A stretch of DNA of 64,000 nt, taken from Gordonia amarae NBRC 15530 (lineage in GTDB: Bacteria; Actinomycetota; Actinomycetes; Mycobacteriales; Mycobacteriaceae). The DNA lies in contig NZ_BAED01000009.1 in assembly GCF_000241345.1 (NCBI RefSeq), positions 1 to 64,000 of the forward strand, written 5' to 3'. Under the pieces are notes generated by a model that worked only from the letters and a program-made list of their open reading frames with translations, ran no database searches and was not told where the DNA came from. Made by a program: the position numbers and the translations under genes. Positions 28,755 to 38,954 of the stretch are shown piece after piece. How positions within the stretch are numbered: position 1 is the stretch's first letter; the number at the start of each line of letters is the position of its first letter.

Positions 28755-30346
28755 GCCAGATCCACCTGTTCGATCAGGGTGGCGTCCACGGCGTCGCGGA
28801 TCTCGGCGACCAAGTCGTCGCCGAGTTCACGGTCGACGCGCAGGATCAGGGTGGCGCCGTCGCCCTCGACGTCCTGCGACAGCGCGGCTGCGAGGATGTC
28901 GACACCTGCGTTGCCCAGCAGGGTGCCGACCTTGCCCAGCGAGCCGGGCTGATCGGAGTAGCTGACGATCAGGTTCAGGCCCTCGGCCCGCAGGTCGATG
29001 TTCCGGCCGTTGATGTTGACGATCTTCTGCACCAGACGCGGCTCGGTGAGCGTGCCCGACACGTTGGCGACCGAGCCGTCGGCGAACACCGCCTTGACGT
29101 CGACGACGCTGCGGTGGTTGGGGCTCTCGGTGGCGGTGGTGACCTCGCTGGTCACGCCGCGCGCCTGCGCGACCGCGGGCGCATTGACGAAGGTGATCGG
29201 CTCGTCGAGCACCGCGGAGAACAGGCCACGCAGCGCCGACAGGCCCAGCACGTCGACATTGCCGGCGGCCAGTTCGCCGAGCACCTCGACGTTGAGCGAC
29301 GTCGGCACATCGGTGGTGATGGCGCCGATGAGCACGCCGAGCTTGCGTGCCACCTCCAGCCAGGGGGCGACCTCTTCATCGACGGCACCGCCGGTGATAT
29401 TGACCGCGTCGGGCACGAAGTGGCCGGCCAGGGCCAGGCGCACGCTCTTGGCGACGTCGGTGCCGGCCCGGTCCTGCGCTTCGCTGGTGGAGGCACCCAG
29501 GTGCGGGGTCACCACGACCTGCGGCAGGTCGAACAGCGGCGAATCGGTGCACGGTTCGGTGTTGAACACGTCCAGGCCGGCGCCGCGGACCTGGCCGGAG
29601 TTGATGGCGTCGGCCAGAGCCTGCTCGTCGATCAGTCCGCCGCGGGCGGCGTTGACGATGACCACACCCTTCTTCGTGCGGGCCAGCTGCTCGGCACCGA
29701 TCAGGCCGAGGGTCTCAGGGGTCTTGGGCAGGTGCACGGTGATGAAGTCGGCGCGCTCGAGCAGCTCGTCGAGGCTGACCAGTTCGATGCCGAGTTGTGC
29801 GGCGCGGGCGGCCGACACGTAGGGGTCGTAGGCGATGATGTGGGTTTCGAACGCGGCCAGGCGGGCGGCGACGAGCTGGCCGATCCGGCCCAGGCCCACC
29901 ACGCCGACGGTCTTGTCGAAGATTTCGACGCCGTTGAACGAGGACCGCTTCCAGGTGTGCTCGCGCAGGGTCGCGTCGGCTGCGGGGATCTGCCGCGAGG
30001 CGGCCATCAGCAGCGCGATCGCGTGCTCGGCGGCGGTGTGAATGTTGGAGGTGGGCGCGTTGACGACCATGACGCCGCGCTCGGTGGCCGCGGGGACGTC
30101 GACGTTGTCCAGGCCGACCCCGGCGCGGGCGATGATCTTGAGGTTCTTGCCTGCCTCAAGCACCTCCGCGTCGACGGTGGTGGCCGACCTGACGAGGATC
30201 GCGTCGGCGTCGACGACGGCCTCCAGCAGCTTGGGACGGTCGGGGCCGTCTACCCAGCGGACCTCTACACCGTCGCCGAGAGCCTCGACGGTCGAGGGGG
30301 CCAGTTTGTCAGCGATCAAGACGACCGGACGTCCTGCAGAGGTCAC
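28751..30346 (-). CDS. serA: D-3-phosphoglycerate dehydrogenase
   Basis: First step of serine synthesis from 3-phosphoglycerate. The 531-residue protein is the long (type I) form: substrate/NAD Rossmann domains with [10 protein letters not shown], the catalytic Arg/Glu/His framework ([20 protein letters not shown]), then an allosteric substrate-binding domain (about 320-450) and a C-terminal ACT domain (about 455-531) for serine feedback. The GTG at 30346 is chosen from GGAGAAGAG upstream and the usual length. leuB follows with overlap. Confidence 0.97.
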   Translation of the reverse strand: MTSAGRPVVLIADKLAPSTVEALGDGVEVRWVDGPDRPKLLEAVVDADAILVRSATTVDAEVLEAGKNLKIIARAGVGLDNVDVPAATERGVMVVNAPTSNIHTAAEHAIALLMAASRQIPAADATLREHTWKRSSFNGVEIFDKTVGVVGLGRIGQLVAARLAAFETHIIAYDPYVSAARAAQLGIELVSLDELLERADFITVHLPKTPETLGLIGAEQLARTKKGVVIVNAARGGLIDEQALADAINSGQVRGAGLDVFNTEPCTDSPLFDLPQVVVTPHLGASTSEAQDRAGTDVAKSVRLALAGHFVPDAVNITGGAVDEEVAPWLEVARKLGVLIGAITTDVPTSLNVEVLGELAAGNVDVLGLSALRGLFSAVLDEPITFVNAPAVAQARGVTSEVTTATESPNHRSVVDVKAVFADGSVANVSGTLTEPRLVQKIVNINGRNIDLRAEGLNLIVSYSDQPGSLGKVGTLLGNAGVDILAAALSQDVEGDGATLILRVDRELGDDLVAEIRDAVDATLIEQVDLA

Positions 30347-30695
30347 AGTTCTCTTCTCCAGTATTTCGGTTTGGGATCCACCCGACACCATGGTGCCGAC
30401 CGGCGGAAACGGTACGTGCGCACCCGCTAGCTTAGAGGTCGCCGGAATGTACGGGACCAGCGGATCTGCCACACGTAGAGGCTGAACACATCGGTGTGTA
30501 CATTGTGGTCGGTGTTACATGCCGTATGGTCTGTGCACGATTGGGACTTTTCGGACCCGATCGCGCCGAACGGACCACGACGGAACCAAACGGACCCGAT
30601 CGGGACCCTATTGGCCCGGTACCGGGCATCATGAACTCCGGGAGAACCACTGCCGACGGTCGGTGGTGCGCACTGAAGACGAAGCGGGAGCGCGA
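30347..30695. other. 349-bp divergent intergenic region with short repeats
   Basis: Separates serA from the secreted protease gene and must hold both promoters. It has two copies of CGGACCCGATCG (30553-30564, 30592-30603), the near-repeat AACGGACC between them, and a perfect 14-bp palindrome GCCCGGTACCGGGC (30615-30628) about 70 bp before the protease start. I cannot assign -10/-35 boxes with confidence and see no gene. Confidence 0.5.
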
Positions 30696-31361
30696 ATGGT
30701 GCAGAGACTGACGGCACTGGTGGCTGTGCTGGCCACGATGGTGCTGGCAGGTTGGGGGGCAGGCCCGGCGAGCGCGGCACCGGCGAAGATCCCCCTCGGC
30801 GGGGGGTCGGGCATCTATGTGATGAAGAGCAAGGACATGGCCTCGTCCTGCACCCTGACCACGATCGGCCGCACCAAGACCAACAAGCTGATCGGATTCA
30901 CGGCCGGTCACTGCGGTGAACGCGGGCAGTACGTGCTGTCGGAGAAGTACACCGACCGGGGCATCGCCGGCATCGTCACCCGCTCCTTCGATGACCTCGA
31001 CCTCGCCATCATCGAGTTCGACCAGAAGATGGTCACCCCGCTGCGCAAGGTTGCGGGCGTGACCATCAACGGTGTCGACACCCGGCCGCTGTCGTTCCCG
31101 ACCATCGCCTGCAAACAGGGCCGGACCACCGGCAACACCTGCGGCATCGCCTGGTTCTCCCAGGGCCACGAGCACTACAGCCAGATGTGCATTGTGGAAG
31201 GCGATTCCGGTTCCCCCGTCGTCGTCGGCGACAAGCTCGCAGGAATGGTCAACGCCTACTACACCTTCGGCTGCATCGGCACCGAGACCGGCACCAATAT
31301 CGGCCCCATCCTCAAGCGGGTCGCATCCATACCCGCATACAAGGGCTTCAAGACCATCTGA
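30696..31361 (+). CDS. Secreted trypsin-like serine protease
   Basis: The 221-residue product has a Sec signal peptide (cleavage expected after ASA at 27) and a mature domain of the chymotrypsin fold. The catalytic triad is complete: H72 in FTAGHCGE, D102 in LDLAII and S171 in EGDSGSPVV. Conserved Cys flank the His (C52, C73) and precede the Ser (C165), as in disulfide-stabilised S1 proteases. ATG start with GGGAG site. No pro-region or anchor is visible, so it should be released. It starts the variable segment between serA and ilvC. Substrate unknown. Confidence 0.88.
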   Translation: MVQRLTALVAVLATMVLAGWGAGPASAAPAKIPLGGGSGIYVMKSKDMASSCTLTTIGRTKTNKLIGFTAGHCGERGQYVLSEKYTDRGIAGIVTRSFDDLDLAIIEFDQKMVTPLRKVAGVTINGVDTRPLSFPTIACKQGRTTGNTCGIAWFSQGHEHYSQMCIVEGDSGSPVVVGDKLAGMVNAYYTFGCIGTETGTNIGPILKRVASIPAYKGFKTI

Positions 31362-31373
31362 TGATGCCATCAA

Positions 31374-31421
31374 CCCCATCGATAGCCTGCGGCAGATAGG
31401 CACGGCAGGTCTATCGGTGGG
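31374..31421. terminator. Hairpin between convergent protease and membrane-protein genes
   Basis: CCCCATCGATAGCCTGC pairs with GCAGGTCTATCGGTGGGG over most of its length (one bulge and one mismatch). Confidence 0.65.
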
Positions 31422-31431
31422 GGCTATGGCC

Positions 31432-32193
31432 TCACACGTGGCGGCGAGTGCTTTCGACGAGTGACCCGTCCCTGATCCGGCGCAGCACTCTCACGTCACC
31501 GAGTTCGTCACGCAGTGACGGGTGTCGCGCGTAGAAGTCGAGGAGCCAGAACGCGGTGGGCGACCCGGTCGCCAGGTGGGACACGTCAAACGTCATCGCC
31601 GACGGCCCTTTTCCGACAGCCACCTTCGTCGATCCCCGCGTGCGCCGGCACGGCACGATCTCGTTGACCTGACCCCATCTGATGTGGACCGGTTTACCGT
31701 CGAGTGACCGCGCCACAACTCCATGCGCCGAAAGCACCAGTACATCGCGGGAACCACGCCCGATAACCAGGACACGTTCAATTATTACGCCGACAGCACA
31801 AATAATTCCCGTACTATACCATTTCGATTCATCAGACCCGTAGCCACATAATTGAAGGATCACCACTGCCACCAAGGAGATAATAAACGATATCACCGCT
31901 ATCACATAAAGGTCCCACAATGGTTGATCCACTGGTATCGACAAGGATCTGTCGATGATACGTACACTGCCTTCTCGTGCCCGACGCTTGACAACCAGCA
32001 CCTGAGCCCGCCAACTCGTCGCAGCCAAGAACAAGAACGGAAAGAAGAATAGGCTCCCCATAGCCACTTGCGCTATGCCCCCATAAAGACAGCAGACGAC
32101 GAAAAATGTCAGCAGAATTAGCAAGACAATAATCTGCGTGACCACGAGTCCGCGAAAGTATCTGTCCCAGTTCTCCGGCACAGGAACATCCAT
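31432..32193 (-). CDS. Unrecognised four-helix membrane protein with a PH-like cytoplasmic tail
   Basis: The 253-residue protein has four predicted membrane segments (about 17-38, 43-62, 95-118, 127-146) and a C-terminal soluble part (about 150-253) whose pattern SAHGVVARSLDGKPVHIRW suggests a bacterial PH-like fold. I do not recognise a family. The ATG at 32193 shares its A with the stop of the preceding gene (TGATG) and has GAGAGG upstream. It is the last gene of the type VII cassette. Part of it is distinctly A/T-rich for this genome. A role as membrane immunity or accessory factor for the upstream effector is inference only. Confidence 0.7.
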   Translation of the reverse strand: MDVPVPENWDRYFRGLVVTQIIVLLILLTFFVVCCLYGGIAQVAMGSLFFFPFLFLAATSWRAQVLVVKRRAREGSVRIIDRSLSIPVDQPLWDLYVIAVISFIISLVAVVILQLCGYGSDESKWYSTGIICAVGVIIERVLVIGRGSRDVLVLSAHGVVARSLDGKPVHIRWGQVNEIVPCRRTRGSTKVAVGKGPSAMTFDVSHLATGSPTAFWLLDFYARHPSLRDELGDVRVLRRIRDGSLVESTRRHV

Positions 32194-32654
32194 CACAACC
32201 ACCTCTCGACCAGCGCCATTTCGTCGGGAGAAAATTCAGTCACAGTACCTCCGGTTCGATACTCTTGGAGCAGCCGGCTCCTGAACACCTCTAATTCACC
32301 TTTGAGTGACTCGCGCACGTCCGCACCAATACTTTCGGTCTCTGACACGGGTATACGCCCGGTGCGCCACCCGCAATGCTGGTCATACCACCGGCTGATC
32401 GCCCTTCTGGTTCGCCGTTCCGCTTCCGCCTCAGCGACACGCGGATCAAGCCAGAAAAGCAGGTAGTCGTCCGATCTCCACTGCTTGGGCAGGGGAACAA
32501 TCTCAGCGGCGAGAGTGCAATCGGCAAGTTCGTTCACTACGGCCAGAACTTGGGCACGAGAGTCCGGCATTTGGGCCATTTGATGTATGACACGAAAATA
32601 CTCACAAGGCAATCCCTCCGACAATGATCCGCCTTTCAACGGGTACACACCCAC
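32193..32654 (-). CDS. Unrecognised small soluble protein of the type VII cassette
   Basis: The product of up to 153 residues is predicted helical and charged, with no signal or membrane segment; a long Glu/Arg-rich helix occupies about 70-95. The GTG at 32654 overlaps the preceding gene by 19 bp. A TTG at 32624, preceded by AAAGGCGG, is an equally good start. Codon use is less GC-biased than in core genes. Its place between effector and membrane protein fits a chaperone, adaptor or immunity protein, but nothing in the sequence proves it. Confidence 0.6.
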   Translation of the reverse strand: MGVYPLKGGSLSEGLPCEYFRVIHQMAQMPDSRAQVLAVVNELADCTLAAEIVPLPKQWRSDDYLLFWLDPRVAEAEAERRTRRAISRWYDQHCGWRTGRIPVSETESIGADVRESLKGELEVFRSRLLQEYRTGGTVTEFSPDEMALVERWL

Positions 32655-33925
32655 GGCGCCATCTTCCCGCCGAGGTAGCTTCCTACCGTTCCACCTACCA
32701 TTGATTTCGCAAACGCAGTCCAGCCATCCGGCATTACCATATTGGCCAGTACGGATCCGATCCCACCACCTGTTCCCCTGAGTCCGGCTTCACATGCTTC
32801 GTAGTAATTATCTGCCGTAGCAACGTAGTATGCGGTCGACAGCACTGTGATTGTGGCACTGGCCATATCAGCACCTAGCGCCAAACGCCCGACCCTCCTG
32901 GCATCAAGAAATGGAGTACTTCCTTTTCTCAATGAATCCGCATACTGGTCAATGTGCGGAGTCCCCGACATGAAAGTCGATTTCGCGGAATCCCATAAGT
33001 CGTTGACCTCGGAGACGACGAGGTTCTTGCCGTCCACACTGGCGACTGCATCCTTACCCGGCCTCTTCGTGACAGTGATCGGCGATTTCCCTTCCCGCTG
33101 CAAGGTCGTGATCACTGTTCCATCGTCCTGTTTGACCGAGTGTGAGACCAACGCGCCCTTCGGATCGTACAGATCAAACGACACTGGACGGTTACCATTG
33201 TCCGCAGAGGTGTGTACTTGACGACTACCATCGAGCATTTGTAGCTCGGTGATCACCTTGTCACCGTCATGGGAAATTTTCTTGCCGACAACGGTCCCGA
33301 ACATATGTTTTTCCAGTGCTTGCTGCTGTTTCTCCCGCTCTCCTTCATCGTATGGTGCACCCGTGACATTCTTCGGACTGCCGGGTTGGTCCATCTCTTC
33401 CGAAAGGTTGATACCTAGCCAGGAACTGTTGGTATTCCGACGCACCGCCGCTGCGAACTCATTGTCCGCGTTACCCAAATTGCGCAGATGGGAATTCAAC
33501 TGGTCCTGAAATCCCTGGGCTGCGAGCGCCATCAGTTTCGCCATATCTGGTGTCATCTTCTCCACCCGGACCAGTACCTGCCACTCGTCGGTGACGTACA
33601 GGCTTCCTTTCTCGATCACTCCCACCAGCTGATCGATCTTGGTGCGCTCGGATGCGACAAGAGTGCCGTACACGTCGAAGCTCTGCGCAATGCTTGTCCC
33701 GATGCAGCCGAGGCAATCGGCGAAGAAGCCGACGCGATCGGCAGCACTCGCCGCGGCGGGCTGAGAATCACCACCCCAGGCCGACCAGTGCTTCAGGGAG
33801 GCGATCTGCTGCCCGACTTTGTCGCCGGCCGTGCAGACCGCATTGCCGTCCGTACGAAACGATTCACCGAGCTCGGCGAGTTCGGTTGTCCGCCAGGTCG
33901 CGAGCACGCTGCGTGCGGGGATCAC
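32636..33925 (-). CDS. Putative large type VII secretion-associated effector
   Basis: The protein of about 429 residues has a helical N-terminus (about 1-150) containing the W-x-x-W-G-type segment SLKHWSAWGGDSQPAAAS, reminiscent of WXG/EspA-like T7SS partners. A charged linker follows, then a beta-rich middle (about 205-300, VITELQMLDGSRQVHTS) and a hydrophobic C-terminus (about 330-429) rich in spaced glycines (GTGGGIGS, GGTVGSYLGGKM). The GTG at 33925 overlaps the EspC-like stop (GTGA), so the two are coupled. I cannot name a catalytic domain. The glycine-spaced end could insert into membranes; this is inference. Confidence 0.65.
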   Translation of the reverse strand: MIPARSVLATWRTTELAELGESFRTDGNAVCTAGDKVGQQIASLKHWSAWGGDSQPAAASAADRVGFFADCLGCIGTSIAQSFDVYGTLVASERTKIDQLVGVIEKGSLYVTDEWQVLVRVEKMTPDMAKLMALAAQGFQDQLNSHLRNLGNADNEFAAAVRRNTNSSWLGINLSEEMDQPGSPKNVTGAPYDEGEREKQQQALEKHMFGTVVGKKISHDGDKVITELQMLDGSRQVHTSADNGNRPVSFDLYDPKGALVSHSVKQDDGTVITTLQREGKSPITVTKRPGKDAVASVDGKNLVVSEVNDLWDSAKSTFMSGTPHIDQYADSLRKGSTPFLDARRVGRLALGADMASATITVLSTAYYVATADNYYEACEAGLRGTGGGIGSVLANMVMPDGWTAFAKSMVGGTVGSYLGGKMAPWVCTR

Positions 33926-34221
33926 GACTTCGGCTCGATCTTGTCGAGCGCGGCCGACAGTTCCTCGTCGGTTGCCTCGTATTCGCCGGCCGCGTTGCGT
34001 ACGGCACCGGCCATCGCTTCGTACTGCACGGCAACCTTTTTCGCCACCCGTTGAATCTCGGACATCCCGCCCGAGGCCATGAACGCCGTCCTCGAACCCG
34101 GTAACAGCCCGCTCAGTTCCTTCATCCTGTCCGGGATCGTGGTGTTCTTGATCGATGATGCTGTCGCATCCACAGTTTCGGCGTACTGCCGCAGGATGGC
34201 CGGATTGACCAGTACCCCCAT
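33922..34221 (-). CDS. EspC-like (DUF2580) type VII secretion target
   Basis: The 99-residue protein is predicted as a helical hairpin. It begins MGVLVNPAILRQYAETVDA and has the pattern of the EspC/DUF2580 family, small substrates or chaperone-like partners of ESX systems. A C-terminal YEATDEEL carries the Y-x-x-x-D/E secretion signal (Tyr then Asp/Glu spacing) seen in T7SS substrates. ATG start with AAGGGGG site. It is the first gene of a four-gene cassette read leftwards; no ESX machinery genes are in the window. Confidence 0.8.
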   Translation of the reverse strand: MGVLVNPAILRQYAETVDATASSIKNTTIPDRMKELSGLLPGSRTAFMASGGMSEIQRVAKKVAVQYEAMAGAVRNAAGEYEATDEELSAALDKIEPKS

Positions 34222-34342
34222 GAATCCCCCTTGTCCACAACGACTGTGATGTGTCCCCCTGCCTCAGGTGCGAGGCAAGTGGCCGACAGAGTAGGACACA
34301 CTACGGGGTATGGTCCACCACGTTGTCCACAGGCACACACGA

Positions 34343-34375
34343 ACACACCCCCGCGTCCGGGACGCGGGGGTGTGT
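34343..34375 (-). terminator. Strong hairpin downstream of ppsA
   Basis: A perfect 15-bp stem (ACACACCCCCGCGTC and complement) with a 3-base loop, about 30 bp past the ppsA stop. Confidence 0.85.
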
Positions 34376-34404
34376 CGGGTGGCGAGTATGCCGGAGGTGG
34401 TTCG

Positions 34405-36804
34405 CTATTGGGCGCCGGCCAGCGACAGCCAGGTCTGCACGACGGTGTCGGGGGTCAAGGACATCGACTCGATGCCCTGCTGTACCAACCAGGCCGCGAG
34501 GTCCGGGTGGTCGGACGGGCCCTGGCCGCAAATGCCGACGTATTTGCCCCGGCGGACACAGGTTTCGATGACCGAGCCCAGCACCTTGAGGACCGCCGGA
34601 TTGCGTTCGTCGAAGTCGTGGGCGACCAGGCCCGAGTCGCGGTCGACGCCGAGGATCAGCTGGGTCATGTCGTTGGAGCCGATGGAGAAGCCGTCGACGC
34701 GGTCGAGGAATTCGTCGGCGAGCAGGTAGTTCACCGGAACTTCGCACATCATGACGATCTGCAGGCCGTTCTCGCCGCGGCGCAGGCCGTGTGAGGCCAT
34801 GATCTCCAGCACCTGGTCGAGTTCGTCGACGGTCCGCACGAACGGAATCATGATCTTCACGTTGCGCAGGCCCATGTCGTCCCGGACCCGGCGCAGCGCC
34901 TCACATTCGAGGGCGAAACAATCCCGGAAATCCGCGGAGACATAGCGGGCCGCGCCGCGGTAGCCGATCATCGGGTTCTCTTCGTCGGGTTCGTAGATAT
35001 CGCCGGCGAGGAGGTTGGCGTATTCGTTGGACTTGAAGTCCGACAGCCGTACGATCACCGGTTTCGGGTCGAACGCGGCGGCGATCGTCGACACACCTTC
35101 GGCGACGCGCCGGATGAAGAACTCGGTGGGCGACGAGTAGGCGGCGGTGGTCTGGTCGACCTGCGCCTGTAGCTCCGGCGCCAGCTCATCGCGGTGAATA
35201 AGCGCCTTCGGGTGCACCCCGATCTGCCGGTTGATGATGAATTCCATCCGCGCCAGACCCACCCCGCTGTTGGGCAGTGCGGCGAACGCGAACGCCTGAT
35301 CCGGGGTGGCGACGTTCATCATCAGCTTCACCGGGATCTCCGGCATCTCGTCGAGCGACGTGCGCTTCTCCTCGAACGGCACCAGCCCCCGGTACACACG
35401 GCCGGTGTCGCCCTCGGCGCACGACACGGTGACATCCTGGCCGTCGGTGAGCGCGGTGGTGGCGTCACCGGTACCGACGATCGCGGGCACACCCAGCTCG
35501 CGAGCGATGATCGCCGCGTGGCAAGTGCGTCCACCGCGCTCGGTGATGATCGCGGCGGCACGCTTCATCACCGGCTCCCAGTCCGGGTCGGTGATGGCCG
35601 CGACCAGCACGTCGCCGGGCTGCACCCGGTCCATCTCCTTGATCGAGCGCAAAACACGTACCGGGCCGGACCCGATCTTCTGCCCGATGGAGCGGCCTTC
35701 GACGAGCACGTCGGTGGCATCGGCGGCGGAGCGGTCGATCTCGAAGCGCGACAACGACTGTCCGTCCTCACCGCGGCGGGAGACCACGGTTTCGGGGCGG
35801 GCCTGCAGGATGTAGAGCTTGCCGTCGAGGCCGTCGCGGCCCCATTCGATATCCATCGGCCTGCCGTAGTGCTTCTCGATGGCGATGGCGTGCCGGGCGA
35901 GTTCGGTGACCTCGTCGTCGTCGATGGAGAACCGCAGCCGTGCCTGGGCGTCGACGTCCTCCCAGCGGGTGGCCGAGTCGATGCCGGTGCCCTCCGCGTA
36001 GCGCATCGCCACCGCCTTCTCGCCGACGGTGCGCGACAGGATGGCGTCACGCCCGCTCTTGCCCTCCTCGATGGCGGGTTTGTACACGTAGAACTCGTCC
36101 GGGTTCACCGCACCCTGCACCACGGCCTCACCGAGACCGTATGCGGCGGTGATGAAGACGGCACGTTCGAATCCGGATTCGGTATCGACGGTGAACATGA
36201 CACCTGAGGCCCCGATGTCGGTGCGGACCATCCGCTGCACACCCGCAGACAGGGCTACCTCGTCGTGGATGAAGCCGTTGTGGACGCGGTAGGCGATGGC
36301 GCGATCGTTGTACAGCGAGGCGAACACCGACTTGACCGCTTCGAGGATGTTCTCGATGCCACCGATGTTGAGGTAGGTTTCCTGCTGACCGGCGAACGAC
36401 GCGTCGGGCAGGTCCTCGGCGGTGGCGCTCGACCGGACCGCCCACGTCACCTCGTCGGGGTGGATGTCGGCGGCCACCAGCTTGTCGTATGCGGCGCGGA
36501 TTTCGTGCTCGAGTTTCTCGGGGAACGGATGATCGAGGATGAGCCTGCGGATCTGCTCACCGCGTTTGGCCAGTTCGGTGACGTCTTCGACGTCAAGACC
36601 GTCGAGGATGCCCCGGATTGTCGCATCCAGGCCACCGTGGGCGAGGAAATCCCGGTACGCGTCGGCCGTGGTGGCGAAACCGCCGGGGACCCGGACACCG
36701 GCGTCGGCGAGGTTGACAACCATCTCTCCGAGTGAGGCGTTCTTACCTCCGACCTGCGGAACATCGGACATGCCGATTTCGGTGAACCAGAGAATCGTCG
36801 ACAT
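34405..36804 (-). CDS. ppsA: Phosphoenolpyruvate synthase
   Basis: Converts pyruvate, ATP and water to phosphoenolpyruvate, AMP and phosphate for gluconeogenesis. The 799-residue protein has the N-terminal ATP-grasp domain ([29 protein letters not shown]), the swivelling phospho-His domain with [14 protein letters not shown] (His about 429) and the C-terminal PEP/pyruvate barrel ending in [10 protein letters not shown] and CGQGPSDHP. Length and the paired ppsR gene upstream argue for PEP synthase rather than pyruvate phosphate dikinase. Confidence 0.94.
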   Translation of the reverse strand: MSTILWFTEIGMSDVPQVGGKNASLGEMVVNLADAGVRVPGGFATTADAYRDFLAHGGLDATIRGILDGLDVEDVTELAKRGEQIRRLILDHPFPEKLEHEIRAAYDKLVAADIHPDEVTWAVRSSATAEDLPDASFAGQQETYLNIGGIENILEAVKSVFASLYNDRAIAYRVHNGFIHDEVALSAGVQRMVRTDIGASGVMFTVDTESGFERAVFITAAYGLGEAVVQGAVNPDEFYVYKPAIEEGKSGRDAILSRTVGEKAVAMRYAEGTGIDSATRWEDVDAQARLRFSIDDDEVTELARHAIAIEKHYGRPMDIEWGRDGLDGKLYILQARPETVVSRRGEDGQSLSRFEIDRSAADATDVLVEGRSIGQKIGSGPVRVLRSIKEMDRVQPGDVLVAAITDPDWEPVMKRAAAIITERGGRTCHAAIIARELGVPAIVGTGDATTALTDGQDVTVSCAEGDTGRVYRGLVPFEEKRTSLDEMPEIPVKLMMNVATPDQAFAFAALPNSGVGLARMEFIINRQIGVHPKALIHRDELAPELQAQVDQTTAAYSSPTEFFIRRVAEGVSTIAAAFDPKPVIVRLSDFKSNEYANLLAGDIYEPDEENPMIGYRGAARYVSADFRDCFALECEALRRVRDDMGLRNVKIMIPFVRTVDELDQVLEIMASHGLRRGENGLQIVMMCEVPVNYLLADEFLDRVDGFSIGSNDMTQLILGVDRDSGLVAHDFDERNPAVLKVLGSVIETCVRRGKYVGICGQGPSDHPDLAAWLVQQGIESMSLTPDTVVQTWLSLAGAQ

Positions 36805-36836
36805 CGAAAAGCCTTTCGGGTGGTGTGCGTGACCTG

Positions 36837-37655
36837 TCAGCGGTGGCGCAGATTCATCGTTGTGAGAATGACACTGGCCATCTCTTCCACGCTCATGGCG
36901 TGGGAGTTTATGAACGGAATCCCGTTGTCCCGATAGAGGGTTTCGGCGTCCCGCAGCTCGGTGCGGCAGCGTGCGAGGCTGGCGTAACCGCTGCCCGGCC
37001 GGCGTTCACCGCGTACCTGACTGAGTCGTTGCGGTGTGGTGGTCAGCCCGAACAGCCGATCCCGATACGGCTTGATGGCCTCGGGCAGGACACCCGGGCG
37101 GTCGTCGTCGGTGAGTGGATAATTGGCCACCCGCAGACCGTACTGCAGGGCCAGATACATCGCGGTGGGCGTCTTGCCACAGCGTGAGGGCGCGACGATG
37201 ATCAGGTCGGCCCGGTCGACATGCCGCAGGGACTGTGCGTCGTCGTGGGCGAAGGTGTACTCCACCGCGTCGATACGGTCGTGGTAGCGGGCGAGGTCGC
37301 CGACGCGGTGATACTCGGTGGCATCCCCGGTGCGGGTGGCGTCCAGGGCTTCCTCGAGGTGCGTGAGGTGCGGACCGAGAAGGTCGATGATCTCCCCCGG
37401 TGCGTCCTGGAACTCTTCGGCCACACCGGCGGCACGGACGGTGACGAACACGATCGGCTTCACCGCCGACCCGGCGGCGGCCGCACGGATGATGCCGACG
37501 GCGCGCCGGGCCGCCTCCACCGAGTCGGTGAACGGCAGGACGTGCCGTTCGAACTCGAAATCCGGGAACTGCACGAGCAGCGCGTTACCCAGTGTCTCCG
37601 CCGTGATACCGGTGCTGTCGGAGACGAAGAACACCGGCCGCTGCTTCGGACTCAC
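36837..37655 (-). CDS. ppsR: PEP synthase regulatory protein (kinase/pyrophosphorylase)
   Basis: PSRP/DUF299 family, 272 residues. These bifunctional enzymes inactivate PEP synthase by ADP-dependent phosphorylation and reactivate it by phosphate-dependent dephosphorylation. The family signatures [13 protein letters not shown] (about 8-21) and the P-loop-like [15 protein letters not shown] (about 155-170) are intact. Start GTG at 37655. ppsA lies 32 bp downstream, confirming the functional pairing. Confidence 0.93.
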   Translation of the reverse strand: MSPKQRPVFFVSDSTGITAETLGNALLVQFPDFEFERHVLPFTDSVEAARRAVGIIRAAAAGSAVKPIVFVTVRAAGVAEEFQDAPGEIIDLLGPHLTHLEEALDATRTGDATEYHRVGDLARYHDRIDAVEYTFAHDDAQSLRHVDRADLIIVAPSRCGKTPTAMYLALQYGLRVANYPLTDDDRPGVLPEAIKPYRDRLFGLTTTPQRLSQVRGERRPGSGYASLARCRTELRDAETLYRDNGIPFINSHAMSVEEMASVILTTMNLRHR

Positions 37656-37734
37656 CAGGCCCCCTGTCGACGTTGACCGTATCCGTCAAGATATCAACCG
37701 GGCCGATCCACACCGCGAGGTGATGCCTGATTCA

Positions 37735-38367
<633 letters not shown>

Positions 38368-38411
38368 TCAGCATCGTTGCATAACCTGACTGAATCAGGT
38401 AAATAAGGGCA

Positions 38412-38936
38412 ATGAGTTCCATCACATGGCCCAGGAAAATTGTGCCTTTCGCAGTCGCCACCGCAGTGATCGCCGGGATAATACTTATTGGATGCCAAGC
38501 ATGGGAGGAGTTCTGGGACCCACCAAGCCAGGTTAACCTCGACGCCGATGCAGCAAGGGAAATGCTGGCTAACACATCCATCCCTCCCGGTTTCCACTTC
38601 GTACGCGGCCGAAAATGGCCACCCGCGATGGCCGGAACTGCTCGGTACGCCATTCGTTACAACGGTCCTGCGAGTAGCTACAGGAATCTACAAAGCGGGT
38701 CGGTCTCGGACAGTCTGGCAGAATTCAAAGAGACTGATTGCGACAAAGCGACGCTCCCTTGGGAGACGCACGACCTCGACTGGATAGGGCTAGTTTGCCC
38801 GCCCGGAACCACGGTGCGCATCGCCCGATGGCCCGGCAGAACTCCCGAAGACTCGCTGGGTATCAGCGAAACAGCATTGGTCCTTGCACGTAACCACGAT
38901 GAGACCCGACTCATCTTTCTATACGCTGGAACATAG
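38412..38936 (+). CDS. Putative lipoprotein, unrecognised
   Basis: The 174-residue protein has a positively charged start, a hydrophobic stretch (about 11-27) and a lipobox LIGC with Cys28, so it should be lipid-anchored outside the membrane. The mature part has two more Cys, one in TDCDKATLPW and one in LVCPPGTTV. No family recognised. The ribosome site is weak (AAGGG). Base composition is less GC-rich than neighbours. It converges on the LGFP-repeat gene with an 18-bp gap and lies between the ilvC remnant and the intact ilvC. Confidence 0.65.
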   Translation: MSSITWPRKIVPFAVATAVIAGIILIGCQAWEEFWDPPSQVNLDADAAREMLANTSIPPGFHFVRGRKWPPAMAGTARYAIRYNGPASSYRNLQSGSVSDSLAEFKETDCDKATLPWETHDLDWIGLVCPPGTTVRIARWPGRTPEDSLGISETALVLARNHDETRLIFLYAGT

Positions 38937-38954
38937 ACCCCAGCGATCAGTCGA

